64,000 bases of DNA from Aequorivita vladivostokensis (GTDB taxonomy: Bacteria > Bacteroidota > Bacteroidia > Flavobacteriales > Flavobacteriaceae), in the NCBI RefSeq assembly GCF_000952855.1, contig NZ_JSVU01000003.1, positions 248,001-312,000 of the forward strand, in the 5' to 3' direction. Positions 9,003 to 17,449 of this stretch are shown here, in pieces (position 1 is the first letter of the stretch; the number at the start of each line of letters is the position of its first letter). Below the pieces are notes generated by a model. The model was not told where the DNA came from and searched no databases. It saw only the letters and a program-made list of their open reading frames with translations. A program made the translations under genes and the position numbers.

Positions 9003-9072
9003 AAAGGCCCGAAACATAGTTCTGGTCGGGAATGACTTAAAACTGTTTTATATGAAAATATTCCCGGGCTTT
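9003..9072 (-). terminator. Hairpin between norB and norQ (attenuator or partial terminator)
   Basis: CGGGCTTT (9065-9072) and AAAGGCCCG (9003-9011) pair with one bulge. On the transcribed strand the second arm is followed by TTTTAATAATAG. The loop is long (53 bases), so termination is probably partial. Confidence 0.35.
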
Positions 9073-9111
9073 CAGGTATAAGAGCGTAACCAGCTTCAGG
9101 CCTTTATAGAA

Positions 9112-10461
9112 TTAGAGATAGCTACTTTCCACGGTTTCCAGGGCTTCATCCGTGGGGCGTCCGTGCTTGTAAAAATCATAGATATAGGTTAGGACCCCAA
9201 TGGCGAACAGACTGGCGCAGAGTATAAGCACCACAAAGTGAATGCTGATTTCCTTTTGGACGGCCATAAATTCCATTCCGAATTTTCGTTCCAAATAAAC
9301 CTGCGCAACGCCAGCGACACCAAAGGCCATCGTCATCCCGATCATTCCAATATTTGTGGTCCAAAAAGCCACACGCCCGCGAACGCCGTCGTAAAATTTA
9401 CGTCCCGTCATATTGGGCAGGCTGTAGCTTATAATTGCCAAAACAATCATCGCGTACGCACCCCAAAATGCCAAGTGGCCGTGCATTGCGGTAACCAAGG
9501 TGCCGTGGGTGTAAAGGTTGGTTTGCGGCAAAGTGTGCGCAAAACCTAAAAGACCGGCCCCCACAAAGGAAACAATGGCAGCGCCGAGCGTCCAAAACAA
9601 AGCAATCTTGTTTGGGTGCTTTTTTTCTCCCTTTCGGTACATATTTACCGCGAAAAGTGCCATAGCAAGGAAGGCCAAAGGCTCCAGGGCAGAGAAAATG
9701 CCACCAACGATGAGCCAGATTTTATTCACACCAATATAATAGTAGTGGTGGCCCGTGCCCAGTACGCCGGAAAGAAAAGTAAGACCTACGATTACATACA
9801 GCCATTTTTCAATAACCTCGCGGTCCACGCCTGTTAACTTTATTAAAAGGAAGGCGAGGATACCGCCCATAATGAGTTCCCACACGCCTTCAACCCAAAG
9901 GTGCACTACCCACCAGCGAAAAAAGCTGTCGGTTACCTGACTGTCAAAGGGGAACATTCCGGGAATGTACAGCAGCGCCGCAAACAGCAGCCCCATGCTA
10001 AGCACCAATGCCGTCGTGGTTTTTCGTTTTCCTTTAAAGAGCGTCAAAAGTATGAGTGCCAAAAACAGCAGTACGTTTAAAACTACCAAATAGTCAAGCT
10101 GGTGTGGAATTTCCAAAAATTTACGGCCTTCCCACCAGTTAAAGTGATAGCCGACAATGGCTGCAACGCCAACCGCTGCAAGCGAAATGAGCTGTACATA
10201 CGCCAGTTTCACGCTAACGAGTTCGCGTTGGGCCTCTTCGGGAATAATGTAATAGGCAGCGCCCATAAACCCGGAGAGCAACCAGACCACAAGCAAATTG
10301 GTATGGACGGCGCGCGCGGTGTTAAAGGGAATAAAGTCGTGTAGACCGTCCATCCCGATACGGGCAAAACCCATAACAAAGCCATAGGTTATTTGAAGTA
10401 CCAGTAAAAGCATGGAAAGTGCAAAAAACCAGTACGCTACTTTTTGAGATTTATATTTCAT
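9112..10461 (-). CDS. norB: Nitric oxide reductase catalytic subunit NorB (cNOR)
   Basis: Reduces two NO to N2O in the cytoplasmic membrane. From ATG at 10461 (MKYKSQKVAYWFFA) it has 449 residues and 12 membrane helices; the frame stays open to 10536 but that extension overlaps norC. All canonical ligands are visible: RAVHTNLLVVW (heme b), VVHLWVEGVWELIMG (FeB His and both conserved Glu), LGTGHHYYYIG (FeB His pair) and THGTLVTAMHGHLAFWGAYA (heme b3 and heme b His). It starts 22 bases after the norC stop. This is a standard cytochrome-c-dependent NorB and a useful reference for the divergent copy at 710-2035. Confidence 0.97.
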   Translation of the reverse strand: MKYKSQKVAYWFFALSMLLLVLQITYGFVMGFARIGMDGLHDFIPFNTARAVHTNLLVVWLLSGFMGAAYYIIPEEAQRELVSVKLAYVQLISLAAVGVAAIVGYHFNWWEGRKFLEIPHQLDYLVVLNVLLFLALILLTLFKGKRKTTTALVLSMGLLFAALLYIPGMFPFDSQVTDSFFRWWVVHLWVEGVWELIMGGILAFLLIKLTGVDREVIEKWLYVIVGLTFLSGVLGTGHHYYYIGVNKIWLIVGGIFSALEPLAFLAMALFAVNMYRKGEKKHPNKIALFWTLGAAIVSFVGAGLLGFAHTLPQTNLYTHGTLVTAMHGHLAFWGAYAMIVLAIISYSLPNMTGRKFYDGVRGRVAFWTTNIGMIGMTMAFGVAGVAQVYLERKFGMEFMAVQKEISIHFVVLILCASLFAIGVLTYIYDFYKHGRPTDEALETVESSYL

Positions 10462-10483
10462 CGGTATAAAATTTAATTGGTGG

Positions 10484-10930
10484 TTAGTTGTTGGTGAGTT
10501 GCTTGTCTTTTGCCAGCGGCGAAACAATGCGGTCAAAACCGTTTAGGTCTATCTCGCCTATCCAGTTAAAAAAGGCGATAACGTCCATGGCCTCTTCCTC
10601 GGAAAAACCGTAGGCTACCATTTTTCGCTCGTTGGGAGCCCAGGGTACGGGCGTCATAAGAACGGCTTTTACGTAGCCTTCGCCACGGCGTTCAATTACT
10701 TTTGTGAGTTCCGGCGCATAATAGGCGCCCTCGCCCAGAATGGTGTGGCAGCCCATACAGTTGTTCTCTTCCCAGATTACCTTACCGCGCACCACTTGGG
10801 CGGTAATGTTTTCATAATTGGTTTGGTCCTGGCCGTCGCTGAAGGAATAGATGGTAAGGCCAATAAAGATCAGAAAGGTTACGAGTGTTCCCCCAAGGAA
10901 AAATGCCCGTGCTTGTTGTTTGGATAGCAT
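10484..10930 (-). CDS. norC: Nitric oxide reductase cytochrome c subunit NorC
   Basis: A 148-residue membrane-anchored monoheme cytochrome c that feeds electrons to NorB. One N-terminal helix (about 10-30) anchors it; the heme site is C58-M-G-C61-H62, followed by TILGEGAYYAPELTKV as in NorC. The downstream VPWAPNERKMVAYGFSEEE segment is also typical. It is the first gene of norCBQDEF. An Fnr-type palindrome lies at 11008-11019 with a -7 element between it and the gene, so induction by low oxygen or NO is likely. Confidence 0.96.
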   Translation of the reverse strand: MLSKQQARAFFLGGTLVTFLIFIGLTIYSFSDGQDQTNYENITAQVVRGKVIWEENNCMGCHTILGEGAYYAPELTKVIERRGEGYVKAVLMTPVPWAPNERKMVAYGFSEEEAMDVIAFFNWIGEIDLNGFDRIVSPLAKDKQLTNN

Positions 10931-11007
10931 ATTGGTTAGGTTTAAAATTATATTTAAGACTTATATATCTTAATAGCAAAATAAATAAGAATGACAAAAA
11001 TGTAATA

Positions 11008-11019
11008 TGACCATTATCA
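11008..11019 (-). promoter_or_regulatory. Fnr-type box and promoter of norCBQDEF
   Basis: TGACCATTATCA (read on the minus strand as TGATAATGGTCA). Twenty-three bases downstream is TTATTTTG (10984-10977), one mismatch from TAnnTTTG. The box lies 78 bases before the norC start. Confidence 0.65.
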
Positions 11020-11280
11020 TATAAATTAGAATTTTTAGGATTTTTCTAAGAATTGATGAGAGCGGACCTCGGCCGAGCTGGGAAAGGTGGTTTAGAATTT
11101 ATATATCGAGATTTCAATTTAAAAATAATTATGTACTGCCTTATGTTCTTATTCTTACGAAGGCTAAAATGTTATGCTTTTAAATAGCTTGTATGCACCA
11201 GTTGCCTTTACTGAAAAAAGTAAAAAATAAAGTTATCATTTTGGTAACTTTTGTGTTAACTTTGCTACAAATTATTTTAC
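11020..11280. other. Intergenic region between norC promoter and higBA
   Basis: AT-rich spacer with no convincing gene. The last 60 bases hold the higBA promoter region: TAACTTTG at 11257-11264 is a perfect -7 element, GTAACTTTTG and TTAACTTTG form a near direct repeat, and AGTTATC (11231-11237) with GGTAACT (11243-11249) forms an imperfect inverted repeat that could be the HigA operator. Confidence 0.4.
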
Positions 11281-11574
11281 GTGAAAATATTTTCGAGAGG
11301 AACATTGCGGGATTTTTGGGAAAAGTACGGCGACTGCGAACTTCAATTGAAAACTTGGTATCGTGAAACTGAAAAATCAAATTGGTCATCAATCAACGAT
11401 CTTAAATCCGAATACCCGAGTGCAAGTATTTTAAAAGATAACCGAATGGTCTTCAATATTAAAGGAAACGATTATCGACTGATTGTTAAGTTTAATTTTG
11501 AATATCAACTGGCTTGGATACGTTTTATAGGAACACAAGGAGAATATGATAAAATTAACGCAAACGAAATTTAA
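11281..11574 (+). CDS. higB: HigB-family toxin (RelE-like mRNA interferase)
   Basis: A 97-residue protein with GTG start (VKIFSRGTLRDFWEKYGDCE). It matches the HigB_toxin family pattern: N-terminal TLRDFWEKY, central WYRETEKSNWSSINDLK and C-terminal NDYRLIVKFNFEYQLAWIRFIGTQGEYDKI. The family cleaves mRNA on the ribosome. Toxin-before-antitoxin order is the usual HigBA arrangement, and its stop lies 1 base before the antitoxin ATG at 11576. It is expected to be neutralised by and co-repressed with HigA. Confidence 0.85.
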   Translation: MKIFSRGTLRDFWEKYGDCELQLKTWYRETEKSNWSSINDLKSEYPSASILKDNRMVFNIKGNDYRLIVKFNFEYQLAWIRFIGTQGEYDKINANEI

Positions 11575-11575
11575 G

Positions 11576-11932
11576 ATGAAAATAAAACCTATTAGAAACG
11601 AAGCGGATTACCAAAAAGCCTTGGAGCGCTTGGAGGTTATTTTTGATGCCAAAAGAGGAACCGAGGAAGGCGACGAGTTGGAAATTCTGGCAATGGTAAT
11701 AGACAATTATGAAAATGAGAATTTTCCCATTGACCTGCCCGACCCGATTGCCGCAATTAATTTTCGAATGGAACAAATGGGCCTAAAACAGAAAGATTTG
11801 GTAAAAATGATTGGTTTTAAAAGTCGAGTGAGCGAAATAATGAACAAAAAACGAAAACTGACTTTGGAAATGATTAGAAAACTGAACGCTGATTTAAATA
11901 TCCCGACAGAAATTTTGATACAAGATTATTGA
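11576..11932 (+). CDS. higA: HigA-family antitoxin with C-terminal HTH
   Basis: A 118-residue partner of HigB. The N-terminal half (MKIKPIRNEADYQKALERLE) is the toxin-binding helical part; the C-terminal half is an Xre-type helix-turn-helix (GLKQKDLVKMIGFKSRVSEI and KLTLEMIRKLNADLNIP). The open frame begins at 11546 inside higB, but ATG at 11576 gives the family N-terminus. It probably binds the inverted repeat upstream of higB. Confidence 0.85.
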   Translation: MKIKPIRNEADYQKALERLEVIFDAKRGTEEGDELEILAMVIDNYENENFPIDLPDPIAAINFRMEQMGLKQKDLVKMIGFKSRVSEIMNKKRKLTLEMIRKLNADLNIPTEILIQDY

Positions 11933-12083
11933 GCAAGTTACCCGGAGCACGAAAAGCCGCGAGGGCTCTCAAAAGCACTAATGTTTGGCTTGGGGATAAT
12001 CTGAAAGGCAACTGCTTATTTGCTACCACATTCCTTTATACTAAATATTGTGGCGTATTTTCAAGATTTGAATCTCTGACCCA

Positions 12084-13886
12084 TTACCCAACCTGCAACT
12101 GCAATTCCTGCAACTGCAAAATCTCCTTTTTGGCATCGGCTAAATCCTTTTCAAATTGGGCTTTATTGTCTAAAATATAATTTGCCACCAAGTCATAATA
12201 ATGCGCAATCCCATCGAGAAGGTTTTCACTGAATTTTTCCCAAGTTTTGAAATCGCGGGCAGTTGGCGCTAAGGTGTGCTTCATTTCCTTCTTTAAAAAA
12301 TCTATATAAAGCCTTAACTCGGCAACAAACATTAAAGGTCTGTTGGGGTGTTGCATTATATTTTGGCGACCGTAAATATGATCAGTCATCTCGCGCAGAC
12401 TGGCAACCTTTGAGAAATTGACGATATTCGGCCCCGGGCAAATGGTTACCGCCGTAAGCTTTTTTAGAAAGGACACTTCATACCGAATAGCCGCCGCATT
12501 GCTCAGGCCGATGCACAGACATTCTTTGCCCAACACCTCTTCGCGCTGCAGCTCCAGTTCTTCCTCGGAAAGATTTAAGGTTTCCAATTGCTCCAATTTC
12601 ATCTTTTGGTACTTGCTCGACGCGGTACATATCGGCTCTTTGGTAAACTCGGTATTGGATACCAATAGTTTTTCGGTACACGGACTGCCAGGCTTTTCCT
12701 TTGCTATACGTTCCAAACGTTCCTTTTCGGCGGTGGTTCCCTTTAAATAATTGAACTGTACCCCCAAAGGCGACGCATTGCTCCGAACTACATCCCTTTC
12801 TTTCGACTGGCGGAGCAACTCCAACGTATCCTCATCAACCGTAGTAGCCTCAGGGCATAACAGAAAGGGCGTGCCCCAACCCGTGCCGTCCACTTGGTAG
12901 TAATTGCGCAGCAAGTTATCTTCCTCACTGGTGCCAATACCGCCCTGTACCGTAATTTTTATGGGATGCGGTTCATAAAAGGTAAGTTTTCCCTTGGCCG
13001 TGAGTGCAGGATTGTAAAGCTCAAAAAGGCTTTCCCGCAATTCCTGTCTTTTCTTTTTAAATTCCTGGAGAATCGGCCCCATCAATAGGCCCTGGGTGGC
13101 AAAAACGTGGCCACCGCAATTAAGTCCGGATTCAATGCGAAACTCACTGACCCAGATTCCCTTTTTCGCCAAATATTTCCCCTGTATCAGCGCCGAACGG
13201 TAATCGCTTACCTTGATCACCACCTTTTTGTGAAAACAGCCCCATTCATAGGCATCAAAGGCCGAAAAATTTTCCATATAATTATAAAGTCGCGGGTTCA
13301 TTCCCGCAGAAAAAATAAGGGACGAGTTGGTAAGTTCGCTCTTGGCGTAACCTTTTAGGGCGGTCAGCGCATCCGATCCGTTTTCAATTATATCCTTGTT
13401 TTTGTCCAAATTCTCTTTATCTACCTTGGTCATAATATTCACTTCCACCGCTCCCGGCACCACCAGTTTTAGCAGCAATTTTTCCAATAATCCCTTCTTT
13501 TCGGGATTGAGGGTAAAAAGCCATTCGTTATACTTTTCCTTTAGCAGGCTTGTATCGGGAAGCATTTCGAAATATTTTACAAGATCCGATCCCGCTTCAA
13601 ATGTGGAGGCCTTCAACTGTTCCATTTTTGAAGTGACGATGCGCTGCATCAGGTTTAGGTAATCGGTTATACGCCTGGCTCTGTAATCCTCCTCTTTTAC
13701 GGTAATGGGAACGTATGGTTCGTTATTTTGGCCATAGTAATATTTCCGCATTACTTCCAAAATGTTATCCTCAATAACCGAAATGGCCGAGTTGATGCCA
13801 AAACAGGCAACTTTTATTGGGGAATCAATGGTGTAGGCAATGCCCATGACGGGAATGTGAAAGGTATGCGGACTGGTAATTTGCAT
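12084..13886 (-). CDS. Large nitronate-monooxygenase-like (FMN TIM-barrel) protein, function unknown
   Basis: A 600-residue cytoplasmic protein from ATG at 13886 (MQITSPHTFHIPVMGIAYTI). I do not recognise the exact family. It carries the marks of nitronate monooxygenases / 2-nitropropane dioxygenases: IWVSEFRIESGLNCGGH (about 244-260, like the flavin-binding E-x-EAGGH segment), QGGIGTS (about 314-320) and VDGTGWGTPFLLCPEA (about 332-347, like ADGVQMGTRFLATPEA). It is nearly twice the usual length, with a helical insert (about 60-170) and a Cys-bearing C-terminal part. The longer frame to 13952 would run through the Fnr-type box, so the shorter start is preferred. The box and the position between nor and nos suggest a role in nitrogen-oxide metabolism or stress. 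Confidence 0.55.
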   Translation of the reverse strand: MQITSPHTFHIPVMGIAYTIDSPIKVACFGINSAISVIEDNILEVMRKYYYGQNNEPYVPITVKEEDYRARRITDYLNLMQRIVTSKMEQLKASTFEAGSDLVKYFEMLPDTSLLKEKYNEWLFTLNPEKKGLLEKLLLKLVVPGAVEVNIMTKVDKENLDKNKDIIENGSDALTALKGYAKSELTNSSLIFSAGMNPRLYNYMENFSAFDAYEWGCFHKKVVIKVSDYRSALIQGKYLAKKGIWVSEFRIESGLNCGGHVFATQGLLMGPILQEFKKKRQELRESLFELYNPALTAKGKLTFYEPHPIKITVQGGIGTSEEDNLLRNYYQVDGTGWGTPFLLCPEATTVDEDTLELLRQSKERDVVRSNASPLGVQFNYLKGTTAEKERLERIAKEKPGSPCTEKLLVSNTEFTKEPICTASSKYQKMKLEQLETLNLSEEELELQREEVLGKECLCIGLSNAAAIRYEVSFLKKLTAVTICPGPNIVNFSKVASLREMTDHIYGRQNIMQHPNRPLMFVAELRLYIDFLKKEMKHTLAPTARDFKTWEKFSENLLDGIAHYYDLVANYILDNKAQFEKDLADAKKEILQLQELQLQVG

Positions 13887-13946
13887 TTGAGAATGGATTT
13901 GGATTGAAAATTTGGTAAAGATGATTAATCCAAAATTGCCATAGTA

Positions 13947-13958
13947 TGACAAAAATCA
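13947..13958 (-). promoter_or_regulatory. Fnr-type box upstream of the NMO-like gene
   Basis: TGACAAAAATCA, 61 bases before the ATG at 13886. Twenty-three bases downstream the -7 position reads CATCTTTA, a weaker match to TAnnTTTG than at the other sites. Confidence 0.5.
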
Positions 13959-14004
13959 TAAATAATACATATTACTCTTTAATAGGGCGAGAAATGATTT
14001 CAAA

Positions 14005-14035
14005 AAAAATATCACCCCGGTAGAGTGATATTTTT
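14005..14035. terminator. Strong hairpin downstream of nosY
   Basis: AAAAATATCAC (14005-14015) pairs perfectly with GTGATATTTTT (14025-14035) around a 9-base loop, with U-rich ends on the transcribed strand. It lies just after the nosY stop and ends the nos transcript before the NMO-like gene promoter. Confidence 0.75.
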
Positions 14036-14061
14036 ATATGAAATTTTTATGATGTTTTACC

Positions 14062-14844
14062 TTAAAAATCCTTCCGCTTCGCAATGCGCCAAATAAAGAA
14101 GGTTGGCACTACTACCCAAACAATTAGCATCGCAAAGGAAAGCAACAGTCCAAAACTGGTGCCGAAGAATTTTTGGAATACCGCACCGGTATAGCCCAAT
14201 AATGCCGAAATGTCGAGTTTTAAAAGTATCAAAACCCGCGACAGATCTACTGGGTTCAGCATGGTTGCGATGAGTGAAAACTTATCCAGCGGATAATCCT
14301 CAAAATATAAAAGCGACATCAAAAAGATACCGTCATAAATTACGGCCATGAACAACCAAAGCAGAATGGCATAGCCAAAACCTTTGATTTTGTTTTCATT
14401 GGAAAGAGCTATAACGAAAGCCAGTGCGGTGAAAATAAAGGTTAGAAATCCGCCTGTAACTAGCAGAAGTGTAAAATCCCAGATGGCATTGCTGTTAAAA
14501 ATTCCATAGAAAACAAAAGGGAGGCCCAAACCAATTACCAAGCTCATCGCCAACGAGGTGGCGACTCCAAAATATTGCCCCAAAAAGATGGAGCTCCGTT
14601 TTACGGGCTGTGCCAAGAGCAGCTCCGTAAATTCGCGGGAATTGTAATAATACATCACCCCGAAAATAGTGCCGATTAACGGTACCAAAATAATGATTAC
14701 GTTCATCAGAGTTATCACCGCTTTTGAGAGGTCATTGTTCAAAAACAAGAGCACCACGCCCAGCAGTAAATAGAACAGAAAATATACGTAGCTCCAGCGG
14801 CTTCGCATTAAATCGTAAAAACTGTATTTTAGTATCTTAAGCAT
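14062..14844 (-). CDS. nosY: NosY, ABC transporter permease for nitrous oxide reductase maturation
   Basis: A 260-residue membrane protein with six predicted helices. The segments YNSREFTELLLAQPVKRSSIFLG and ALSNENKIKGFGYAILLWL are typical of NosY. With NosF it forms the ABC complex that energises sulfur/copper supply, through NosD and NosL, for the CuZ cluster of NosZ. Its start overlaps the nosF stop by 8 bases, and a strong terminator follows. Confidence 0.93.
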   Translation of the reverse strand: MLKILKYSFYDLMRSRWSYVYFLFYLLLGVVLLFLNNDLSKAVITLMNVIIILVPLIGTIFGVMYYYNSREFTELLLAQPVKRSSIFLGQYFGVATSLAMSLVIGLGLPFVFYGIFNSNAIWDFTLLLVTGGFLTFIFTALAFVIALSNENKIKGFGYAILLWLFMAVIYDGIFLMSLLYFEDYPLDKFSLIATMLNPVDLSRVLILLKLDISALLGYTGAVFQKFFGTSFGLLLSFAMLIVWVVVPTFFIWRIAKRKDF

Positions 14845-15547
14845 AACTTGAGGATAAAATGGAGGCTATGGCGTGTTCAAAATCGGGCTGTTCGGTCTTG
14901 GTTTTCAGTTCCGTAATGGTTCCCTTAAAGTAGATTTTTCCTTCCAAAAGAAAAACTATCTCGTCGGCAATTTCTTCCACAAAACTCAAAATGTGCGAGG
15001 TAACCAAAATGGTTTTTCCCTTTTCCCTTTCCGAAAAAATCAAGTTCTTCAACCGCAGATGCGAGATGGGATCGAGGCCGCTCGTTGGTTCATCGAGAAT
15101 TATCAGAGGACTGTCAAACATAAACGTAAGCACCAAATTCACTTTCTGTTTTGTGCCGCCCGAAAGGTTTGCCAATTTTTTATTGAGAAAGGGTTGCAAC
15201 TTGAAAAGCTCAATCAACTCTTCATCCTTGGTAGCTTTTGAATCGCGCAGATCCTTGATCATCGCGATAAGCTCATTCACTTTCAGGTTGCCGGGGAAAT
15301 TGGCTATTTGCGGTAAATAGTCAATTTCATTTCGGTATTTGAAATTGTTTTTCAACGGTTTTCCATCTACGGAAATCGCTCCGGAATCTGGCAGTACCAT
15401 TCCCAAAATACATTTGATGAGGGTGGTCTTTCCCGAGCCGTTTGGCCCCAGGACAGAGAAAATTCCACCACGCTCAATATTGAGGTCTATGCCCTTGAGC
15501 ACTTCGTTCTTGCCAAATTTTTTATGTAAATCCTTAACTTCTATCAT
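14837..15547 (-). CDS. nosF: NosF, ABC ATPase for nitrous oxide reductase maturation
   Basis: A 236-residue ATP-binding subunit partnering NosY. Walker A is VLGPNGSGKTTLI, the signature is ANLSGGTKQKVNL, and Walker B with D-loop is PLIILDEPTSGLDP; the switch His lies in TILVTSHILSFVEE. Its start overlaps nosD by 14 bases and its end overlaps nosY by 8, so the three are translationally coupled. Confidence 0.95.
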   Translation of the reverse strand: MIEVKDLHKKFGKNEVLKGIDLNIERGGIFSVLGPNGSGKTTLIKCILGMVLPDSGAISVDGKPLKNNFKYRNEIDYLPQIANFPGNLKVNELIAMIKDLRDSKATKDEELIELFKLQPFLNKKLANLSGGTKQKVNLVLTFMFDSPLIILDEPTSGLDPISHLRLKNLIFSEREKGKTILVTSHILSFVEEIADEIVFLLEGKIYFKGTITELKTKTEQPDFEHAIASILSSSYA

Positions 15548-16808
15548 GTTTTATGGGCTTCATTTTTGGGTTTTCATCCACCAAATTATCGGGCGTGAAA
15601 ACGGGGGAAACTTTTTCTGAAAAATCAATAATGTCTATAAAAAGGCTTCGCAATAGAATGATGGTTTCCGGAGTACGGTTAACAATATAGTAAAACAGTT
15701 TTACGGGACGGTAAGGCACATCGCCAATTCCGTCCTTATTAAGGTCGTAACCCGTATAATTGCTCCAATAATTATTGTCGAACTCATTGTCGTTTATATT
15801 GCTATTATAGGAAATATCGAAAGAGTTGTAAAGAAAGTTGTTCTCTTTAAAGGAATTGGCATAACAAGCACCACGCACCTTTATGGCCCAACCGTTGCTT
15901 ATAAAATCGTTGTTGTGATAGGTTACCCTGTTGCTGCCCTCAAGATTGATACCTACGGTATTTTCCTTAAAAACATTGTTGGAGATAGTGGCATCGTTTA
16001 TTTCTTTTAGCAAAAGACCGAATGCTGCGGTGCCCCAGTTCTCCTTAAAGACGTTGTTCTTCATTTCTATAAACTTCGAAAACATCACGGCCACGCCCGC
16101 TCCATTGTTCTCAAAAGTATTGTACTCGTAAATATCGTTGTTGCTGAACATAAAGTGCAGCCCATATCGCAGGTTGTTCCGACTGAGATTGTGGCTGATT
16201 CTTATATTGTCTGAAAATTCCAAATAAATTCCGTCGCGGACGTTCTGCACGTCGTTACCGCGCACCTCAACGTCATTGCAATACCAAAGCTGGATGCCGT
16301 TGCCGGAATTGTATTCGTTAATGGCATCACCTTTTATGGTGTTGTTTAACACTTTTCCGTTGTTGGACCTTTCGAGATAAATTCCGAAGAAAAGTTTCTC
16401 GAGCTGAAGATTTTGGATGAGATACCCATTCTTTTTAATTACGCGAATGGCGGCGTAATCTGAAGTGTAGCTGGTGCCGACATTTATAATTTTGAAACCG
16501 TCCACCGTAACGTTGTCGGCCACTATCTTAATGATTTCACCTTTGTCCTCTCCGTCGATGGTTGGCAGGTTTTCGCCGAGTAGAATAATGCTTTTGTCCA
16601 CTATAATATTTACTTCCTTGTAAATTCCCTTTTTCACCAAAACGGTGTCGCCATCTGAGGCTTGGTTTATACCTTCCTGAATTGTTTTAGCCTCACAGGT
16701 ACTGCAAACGGTTATGGTCTTGCCCATAGCGGCAGCGGTTGCAAAAAGCAAAATAACCAGCGTAAATATGTGAAGTGTTTTTTTCAAAATAGTTTCAAAA
16801 TTTGGCAA
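15534..16808 (-). CDS. nosD: NosD, periplasmic right-handed beta-helix copper/sulfur processing protein
   Basis: A 424-residue exported protein with an N-terminal signal segment (about residues 8-30, HIFTLVILLFATAAAMG). The body is a run of parallel beta-helix repeats with many NN turns, e.g. GIYLEFSDNIRISHNLSRNN and YGLHFMFSNNDIYEYN, as in NosD (CASH/PbH1 family). It is needed for CuZ assembly and interacts with the NosFY transporter and NosL. The terminal YRPVKLFYYIVNRTPETIIL is typical of the family. Confidence 0.95.
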   Translation of the reverse strand: MPNFETILKKTLHIFTLVILLFATAAAMGKTITVCSTCEAKTIQEGINQASDGDTVLVKKGIYKEVNIIVDKSIILLGENLPTIDGEDKGEIIKIVADNVTVDGFKIINVGTSYTSDYAAIRVIKKNGYLIQNLQLEKLFFGIYLERSNNGKVLNNTIKGDAINEYNSGNGIQLWYCNDVEVRGNDVQNVRDGIYLEFSDNIRISHNLSRNNLRYGLHFMFSNNDIYEYNTFENNGAGVAVMFSKFIEMKNNVFKENWGTAAFGLLLKEINDATISNNVFKENTVGINLEGSNRVTYHNNDFISNGWAIKVRGACYANSFKENNFLYNSFDISYNSNINDNEFDNNYWSNYTGYDLNKDGIGDVPYRPVKLFYYIVNRTPETIILLRSLFIDIIDFSEKVSPVFTPDNLVDENPKMKPIKHDRS

Positions 16809-16921
16809 TACCGGAGCATTTGCCGTGAACGGGTTTTATAAAAATAACGGAAGATACTGAATTTAAAGGAAACGGAACAAGTTGAAAAAAGTTCCGCGCA
16901 ATAGACGGACTGTTAGATTCC

Positions 16922-16962
16922 AGCAAGTTTCTTCGGGGAATCAAGTTTTGAAGAAACTCGCT
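16922..16962. other. Hairpin between nosL and nosD
   Basis: AGCAAGTTTCTTC (16922-16934) pairs with GAAGAAACTCGCT (16950-16962) with one mismatch and a 15-base loop. There is no U-run after it, so it looks more like an mRNA-stability or partial-termination hairpin inside the operon. Confidence 0.45.
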
Positions 16963-16984
16963 GACATCCTAACTTTACTAATTG

Positions 16985-17422
16985 TTATTGCTTTAAGTGA
17001 ATTTGGATTTCTTCCCAAGAGAAAAGTTCTCCCGTGAATTTTTCCTGTGCTTTTTGTCCAGAATTTTCATTTTCAAAAGCCGAAAGGTTCGCACCCATCG
17101 GGCTCGCAATCTGATCGCTCACAAGGTAGGAAGCCATTGTGGCGTCCATCAATTGTCCGGGTTGGTTGAAATCTGCAACCAGATACAGTGCCATTTCGGT
17201 GTCTTTCATCTCATCCTGTAAGGAATGGACCATACACTCTATGGCGTCATATTTATAGGCCTTGCCTTTTGTGGTTACCAACTGAGCGGAATGTTGCCTA
17301 TCCACGATTGTCATATTACAGTAATGGCAGGCATCTGTTCCGTACTCTATCTGTTGCGGGCTTATATTGCACGAAACCAAGATTGAAGAAAAGATTATAC
17401 CCAAGAAAATGAAATATTTCAT
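16985..17422 (-). CDS. nosL: NosL, copper-binding lipoprotein
   Basis: A 145-residue lipoprotein (signal peptide ending LVSC17-like lipobox, ...SSILVSCNISPQQ). The conserved NosL motif is present as YGTDACHYCNMTIVDRQHSA (C-x2-C-x-M), with AYKYDAIECMVH downstream. NosL delivers Cu(I) to apo-NosZ for CuZ assembly. It lies between the 203-residue membrane protein and nosD in the nos operon. Confidence 0.93.
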   Translation of the reverse strand: MKYFIFLGIIFSSILVSCNISPQQIEYGTDACHYCNMTIVDRQHSAQLVTTKGKAYKYDAIECMVHSLQDEMKDTEMALYLVADFNQPGQLMDATMASYLVSDQIASPMGANLSAFENENSGQKAQEKFTGELFSWEEIQIHLKQ

Positions 17423-17449
17423 AATACTATTGTTTTAGTGCTGAATTTT

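Noticed and set aside
9003-9111. Small hidden gene between norB and norQ
   Set aside because: The 171-base gap has no start-to-stop frame with coding character; only a hairpin is supported.
11929-12180. Plus-strand frame after higA ending inside the NMO-like gene
   Set aside because: Overlaps the opposite-strand gene, no ribosome site and no family resemblance.
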